Of a DNA stretch of 64,000 nt, positions 59,944 to 64,000 are shown piece by piece (within the stretch, counting starts at the first letter, position 1; every line of letters starts with the position of its first letter). The notes beneath the pieces are model-generated. The model did no database searches, was not told the DNA's origin, and worked only from the letters and a program-made list of their open reading frames with translations. The position numbers and the translations under genes are program-made. The stretch spans positions 1-64,000 of the forward strand of contig NZ_JAHTMW010000003.1 in assembly GCF_026236535.1 (NCBI RefSeq), in the 5' to 3' direction. Origin of the DNA: Streptomyces sp. SKN60 (GTDB lineage: Bacteria; Actinomycetota; Actinomycetes; Streptomycetales; Streptomycetaceae).

Positions 59944-61727
59944 CGGGCGTGGCTCCACGAGTCGTCGGACGCTCCGGACAGCACGTCCTCGGCGAAAGGG
60001 GAGGGAAGGCGGACGTACCCGGCTTCGCGGTCGGCCTTGCGCTCCCAGCGGGTGAGCAGGTTGGCCTTGGCGGGCAGCGGGACGCCGGCGAGGAGCGCGG
60101 CGAGCCGGGGCGGGCAGCCGTGGCGGTCGGCGTACGTCTGAAGGGTCGAGCGGACCTGGGCCCACAGGGCGGGCTCGGTCTCGGGGTGCAGGTCGGCGAC
60201 GGCGGCCAGCATCTCGGCGATGTGGTTGACGAACAGGCAGTACACGACGCGGTCCCAGCCGCGCTCCGCGTCGTACGTCATGGGCCCGGCCACCTCGGCG
60301 GGCAGCGCGGCGAGGGTGTCGGCGTGGTGCTCGGGCAGCAGCTTGGTGCCCTCCAGGTCCCGGAAGAGCACCTGGGCGGGCATGGAGTCGTCGTCGACGC
60401 AGACGACCACGTTCTGCAGGTGGGGTTCCAGGACCAGGCCGTGGTCGAAGTAGGCGGCCAGGACGGGCGGGACGAGGAGCCTGAGGTACGCGCTCCACCA
60501 GTCGAGCGCGGTGCCGGGGCCCGCGCCCCCGAGCAGGCGCGAGAGGTGACCGGGGCCGCTGAGGTACTCGTCGGCGACGGCGGCGGCGAGCAGTGGCGTG
60601 GTGCCGGGGAGGATCCGGGTGGCGAGGCCCTCGCGGACGATCACGCCGAAGCCTTCGAGCAGACCGCGGTCGGGGTCTCCGTCGGGGCCGGGGAGGGCGA
60701 GGCTGCGGTAGGCGGGTTCGCGGAGCATGGCGCTGCCGGGGAACCGGACGGTGAGCTCGTCGAGTGCGGGCCCGAGGAGCCGGGTCAGGGCGACGGCGCC
60801 GCTCAGCTCGTAACTGGCGTTCTTCCGCAGGCAGTTGGTGATCCGGACGTTCAGGCTGAACTTGAGGAAGGTCTCGCGGTCGTAGAGGGTGCGGACGGAG
60901 GCCGTGGCGGCGAAGGGGGTGCCGCCGGGCCCGAGGTCCAGGATGTCGCCGCGATCGAGGGCGGCACGCAGTGCGGGGTGGCCGGCGAGCATCTCGTACT
61001 GCCAGGGGTGCGCGGGCAGCAGCCGGTAGCCGTCCGGTACGTCGCCGGCCCTGGCGTCGGCGAGCCGGTCGAGCGGCGCGGTCGCCGTCGGCTCGGCGGT
61101 CTCCTCGATGATCAGGTCCTCGCGGACGGCGAGGTGGCGCAGCGGGAAGGCGGCGCCGATCTCCGGGGCGTACGCGAGCCAGGAGGCGGCGTCGCCGGTA
61201 CGGGCCTTGGGGGTGGGGTGGAAACGGTGGCCGAAGAGCAGGGACTGCTCGGAGGCGAGGTAGGTGTCCTGGCCGGCCGTGTCCTGGTCGCCCGCGTCCT
61301 GGTCGCCCGTGCCGGTCGTGCGGGCGGCGAGCGCCGCCGTGACGGCCTGGTGGCTGGAGGCGATCTGGTCGAGGAACTCGTCGTTGCGCACGCCGGTACG
61401 CGCGGACAGCTCGTCCTGGACGTATCCCGCGAGGCGCCGCCATTCGATGCGCTCCCAGGTCCCGTCGCGCTGCTCGTGGACCGGTCCGGTGAAGCGGTGC
61501 GCGCCGAGCAGCGACGTACGCCGCAGCGCCACGCGCAGCACCACGCCACGGCGGGGCAGGCGCAGCAGGAGGTGGCCGTCGCTGGCGGCTGTCTGGTGCT
61601 CCGGTCCGGAGACCTCGCGCAGCAGGCAGTTGAGGAGGGTGTGCGCCACGACCGTGTCCGCGTCCGGCAGTTCGGCGGCGGCTGGGGTGGGGTGGGCGGT
61701 GCCCTGCGTTCGGGTCGGCGACATCAT
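59940..61727 (-). CDS. NIS siderophore synthetase (IucA/IucC family)
   Basis: 595 residues, full length. Conserved NIS motifs: LLPAHPWQYEML, FLKFSLNVRITNCLRKNASYELSG, LVLEPHLQNVVV, LFRDLEGTKLL and a FhuF-like C-terminus (VYCLFVNHIAEMLAAVADL). It adenylates a carboxylate (citrate or a citryl derivative) and couples it to an amine or hydroxyl. A Gln/Asp/Thr-rich insertion (GTGDQDAGDQDTAGQDT, about 141-157) looks like a slippage repeat in a loop. It overlaps both neighbours by 4 bp. Confidence 0.9.
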   Translation of the reverse strand: MMSPTRTQGTAHPTPAAAELPDADTVVAHTLLNCLLREVSGPEHQTAASDGHLLLRLPRRGVVLRVALRRTSLLGAHRFTGPVHEQRDGTWERIEWRRLAGYVQDELSARTGVRNDEFLDQIASSHQAVTAALAARTTGTGDQDAGDQDTAGQDTYLASEQSLLFGHRFHPTPKARTGDAASWLAYAPEIGAAFPLRHLAVREDLIIEETAEPTATAPLDRLADARAGDVPDGYRLLPAHPWQYEMLAGHPALRAALDRGDILDLGPGGTPFAATASVRTLYDRETFLKFSLNVRITNCLRKNASYELSGAVALTRLLGPALDELTVRFPGSAMLREPAYRSLALPGPDGDPDRGLLEGFGVIVREGLATRILPGTTPLLAAAVADEYLSGPGHLSRLLGGAGPGTALDWWSAYLRLLVPPVLAAYFDHGLVLEPHLQNVVVCVDDDSMPAQVLFRDLEGTKLLPEHHADTLAALPAEVAGPMTYDAERGWDRVVYCLFVNHIAEMLAAVADLHPETEPALWAQVRSTLQTYADRHGCPPRLAALLAGVPLPAKANLLTRWERKADREAGYVRLPSPFAEDVLSGASDDSWSHAR

Positions 61728-62989
61728 CGGCTCCAGCGGGTGCGGAGGGGGTTCAGGAGGGGCAGAACGGTGGGCACGACGGTGGCCAGGGCCACGGCGG
61801 TGCCCGTGAGGACCGGGGCGGCCGGTCCGAAGAAGCCGTTGCCGACGGCGGCGGCGACACCTGCCGCGACGGCGCCGCCCTTCGAGAAGAACTCGAGCGA
61901 GCCGAACATGCCGCCGGGGGCCCGGCCCTTGGCGCAGTCGGCGGCCAGCGCGGACAGGCAGACGAGGCCGAGGGTGAGGCCGGCCCCGAGCACGAGACGT
62001 ACGGCGGTGAGGGCGGGCAGCGAGTCGGCCGCGCCGTGACCGGCGAGGCCGAGCGCTATGCAGAGGAAGCCGAGGGCGAGGCCGAACCGGGGGCGGTGGT
62101 GGAAGGACTTGTGCACCGCCATCGCCGTGGCCAGGTAGCACAGGTGAGGCAGGGCGAACAGCACACCGGAGACGGCCGGGGAGGTGCCGGGGAGCCGGTG
62201 CTCGATGAGCGAGACGAGGTAGGGGAAGGAGATGACGGTGGAGAAGACGAAGGCGAACTCCAGGGCGTACAGCGCCCGCAGGGAGGTCGCCTCAGCCCCT
62301 GCCTGCGGTTTTGCGGCCTCCGGTACATCCTCCGGAGCGTCCTGTGCCGTCGGCGTCTGGGCGTGCCCGCCCCGCGACTCCGGCAGCGCCCCGATCAGCA
62401 GGGCCGCGGTGAGCGGCAGCACGGCCAGCAGGGCGTACTGCCGGTGCGGCGAGAGCCAGGGCGACAGGGAGCCGACGACGATCGGCGCGAAGACGAGGGC
62501 GGCGCGCGCCGCGCCCTGCATGAGGGTGAGGGCCTTCGACAGGGCCGGTCCCTCCAGGGCCGCGCCGAGGTAGCCGTTGGACGCGGCGAACGTGCCGCCG
62601 AGGATGCCCTGGAGGACGAGGGCGGCGGTGAAGGGCGCGATCGAGTCGGCCCAGCCGGCGAGCAGGAACGCCACGGCCAGCCCGAGTTGGGCGCGCAGCA
62701 GCAGCCGCTTGCGGCCGTAGCGGTCCGCGAGCCGGCCCCAGAAGGGCGCGCCGACGGCGCCGAAGACGGTCGGGACGATGTAGAGGACGCCGGCCCAGCG
62801 GGCGGTGGGATCGCCGAGTTCGGGCAGGATCCGGGTCAGGAAGGGCGGCAGGCCGAGCGCGGCGAAGGATGCCACGAAGTAGCACCCGGCCACGGCGTGC
62901 ACCTGCCGGCGGGCGAGGACGGGGCCCGCCGCGGGCGCGACGGCCGCTGCCGCGGTGGCGTGGTTCGGCGGGGCGGCGGTTGCACTCAT
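61724..62989 (-). CDS. MFS siderophore exporter
   Basis: 421 residues with twelve predicted membrane helices; MFS loop 2-3 motif PFWGRLADRYGRKRLLLRAQL, and a central Pro/Ala-rich loop (GGHAQTPTAQDAPEDVPEAAKPQAGAEA). Its position between two NIS synthetase genes, coupled by ATGA overlaps on each side, indicates export of the product, as with PvsC and SbnD. The frame is open upstream to 63700, but ATG 62989 fits the N-terminal helix. Confidence 0.88.
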   Translation of the reverse strand: MSATAAPPNHATAAAAVAPAAGPVLARRQVHAVAGCYFVASFAALGLPPFLTRILPELGDPTARWAGVLYIVPTVFGAVGAPFWGRLADRYGRKRLLLRAQLGLAVAFLLAGWADSIAPFTAALVLQGILGGTFAASNGYLGAALEGPALSKALTLMQGAARAALVFAPIVVGSLSPWLSPHRQYALLAVLPLTAALLIGALPESRGGHAQTPTAQDAPEDVPEAAKPQAGAEATSLRALYALEFAFVFSTVISFPYLVSLIEHRLPGTSPAVSGVLFALPHLCYLATAMAVHKSFHHRPRFGLALGFLCIALGLAGHGAADSLPALTAVRLVLGAGLTLGLVCLSALAADCAKGRAPGGMFGSLEFFSKGGAVAAGVAAAVGNGFFGPAAPVLTGTAVALATVVPTVLPLLNPLRTRWSR

Positions 62990-64000
62990 CCTTCGACCGT
63001 CCTCAGGTAGTTGGGGCCAGTGGTGTAGTGCTTGTTGATGTCCGCCGCGCCCGACCGCTCCTTGGACAGCAGCGTGCCGGCGGTGACCATGGCCTTGACC
63101 GGGAGTTCCGCCGCGTCCAGGACGTGCGCGCGCAGCACGGCGCCGGGCTCGCCCGGACCGGTGCCGAGCCGCTCGACGCCCTCGGCGAGGCGGTCCCGTA
63201 TCAGCGCGAGCAGCGTCGTGAGCGGGGCGCGGCCGTGGTGGGCGAGGCCGAAGGCGTAGGCGCCCGCGCACAGGTGCACGGTGATGGTGGTGAACAGGTC
63301 GGTGACGGCCCGGTCGTCGTCGCCGAAGATCCGGGGGTCGTCGAAGGCGGCCGGGTCGGGGGCGTCGGCGCCCAGGGTGTCCCGCAGCCGCCCGGTGTGG
63401 ATGCGCGGGCCGTCGTTGTCCTTCAGCAGCAGCCGGAGCCGGGCGGCGCCGTCCGCCGCCCGGTCGAGGACGAGCGAGATGTTCTGCTGGTGGGACTCCA
63501 GGGCGATGCCGTACCCGAACAGGGTGGTCTGCCAGTCGAGCAGCAGGGCGAGGACGGCGTCGAGCAGGGCCACCGGGTCCCCGCCGTGGAACCGGTCCGC
63601 GAGGTGGTCGATCACCAGCCGGCCTCCGGGGGCCTCGCTGAGCAGCGCCGCCATGGGGACGACGACGGAGTCGTCGAGGCCGGCCGGGTAGCGGCGGCAC
63701 AGGACGGCGAGGAGCTCGTGCCCGGCGTGGGCGTACACCGTCTCATCGGCGTGCAGAATCGTTTCGCGGAACCGCGGCTCCCGGGCGATCACGGTCTCCA
63801 GGAGCCGCTGACCCGCCACGCCGTCGACGAGCGTTCCCGGCTTGATGGTGCGCCGGTTGCGCAGTCCCAGGGTCGCGGTGGCCAGCGGCAGCTTGAGGTG
63901 CAGGGAGGGGTCGTCGGCCAGGGCGACCGTCCGCATGGAGAGGGTCGGTACGACCTCAAGGTGGGGGCGCGGAGCAGGCACCGCCCGCTCGTGCAGGCCG
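62986..64000 (-). CDS. NIS siderophore synthetase (IucA/IucC family), cut by window end
   Basis: Only about the C-terminal 338 residues are inside the window; family members have about 600, so the start lies to the right. The motifs LPLATATLGLRNRRTIKPGT, ALESHQQNISLVLDR, LLLKDNDGPRIHTGRL and the end VKAMVTAGTLLSKERSGAADINKHYTTGPNYLR are typical of NIS synthetases of the PvsB/SbnE kind. It is the first visible gene of the operon and overlaps the exporter gene by 4 bp. Confidence 0.88.
   Translation of the reverse strand, partial: GLHERAVPAPRPHLEVVPTLSMRTVALADDPSLHLKLPLATATLGLRNRRTIKPGTLVDGVAGQRLLETVIAREPRFRETILHADETVYAHAGHELLAVLCRRYPAGLDDSVVVPMAALLSEAPGGRLVIDHLADRFHGGDPVALLDAVLALLLDWQTTLFGYGIALESHQQNISLVLDRAADGAARLRLLLKDNDGPRIHTGRLRDTLGADAPDPAAFDDPRIFGDDDRAVTDLFTTITVHLCAGAYAFGLAHHGRAPLTTLLALIRDRLAEGVERLGTGPGEPGAVLRAHVLDAAELPVKAMVTAGTLLSKERSGAADINKHYTTGPNYLRTVEG

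Noticed and set aside
59856..62039. Plus-strand frame of 727 codons opposite the siderophore genes
   Set aside because: Gly/Glu/Val-rich shadow of IucA/IucC and the MFS gene.
1..64000. tRNA, rRNA or riboswitch genes
   Set aside because: No tRNA-like cloverleaf with CCA-proximal pattern, rRNA signature or known riboswitch consensus was recognised by eye; a covariance-model scan could overturn this.

Overview
The window is very GC-rich actinobacterial DNA with strong third-position G/C bias, GGAGG ribosome binding sites, frequent GTG starts and ATGA/GTGA stop-start overlaps. Gene content (OsdR/OsdK-like two-component genes, CBS-BON proteins, F420-type oxidoreductase, CYP152, NIS siderophore genes) points to Streptomyces or a close relative. 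Assignments rest on reading protein motifs; no database search was possible.

About 0-43.9 kb is a large dormancy/hypoxia-type stress island, the streptomycete counterpart of the mycobacterial DosR regulon. It holds a DevR/OsdR-like regulator and a GAF-GAF DevS/OsdK-like kinase, seven two-domain universal stress proteins (USPs), eight CBS-domain proteins (most with a BON domain), an Hsp20, an Rv1733c-like membrane protein, an Hrp1-like CBS protein, a nitroreductase relic, NarK, PEP synthase, three P-type ATPases (one copper type fused to cupredoxin and YHS domains), a zinc alcohol dehydrogenase, a beta-CASP metallo-beta-lactamase and an eight-gene operon CBS-acetyl-CoA synthetase-E1alpha-E1beta-E2-ACP-CBS-USP. 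The unifying signal is cis-regulatory. Thirteen tandem pairs of imperfect 14-bp palindromes (like GGGCCG-NN-CGGCCC), with centres 20-23 bp apart, lie in front of most of the island's transcription units and are not seen to the right of 43.7 kb. I interpret them as OsdR/DosR-type boxes. The kinase gene is last in a box-controlled operon, which suggests positive feedback.

About 41.4-47.4 kb is a decayed border: remnants of a formate dehydrogenase, an ABC ATPase, a MarR regulator, a metallophosphoesterase and a zinc alcohol dehydrogenase, mixed with intact small genes (SHOCT, BON, STAS, small membrane proteins). Frameshifts are concentrated in a few genes (nitroreductase, HAD phosphatase, DUF2933, metallophosphoesterase), while long neighbours are intact.

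About 48.5-58.8 kb carries mainly redox genes: an F420-type LLM oxidoreductase, a ThDP enzyme, a membrane protein, a gluconate-dehydrogenase-subunit-3-like protein and a GMC oxidoreductase, all tightly coupled. A HemK-like methyltransferase, a HAD phosphatase, a CYP152 peroxygenase, a CDGSH iron-sulfur protein and a haem-oxygenase-like di-iron protein follow.

From 58.7 kb to the right edge a minus-strand operon (NIS synthetase cut by the edge, MFS exporter, second NIS synthetase, PLP decarboxylase) encodes an NRPS-independent siderophore pathway. Its gene order resembles the vibrioferrin pvsBCDE block.
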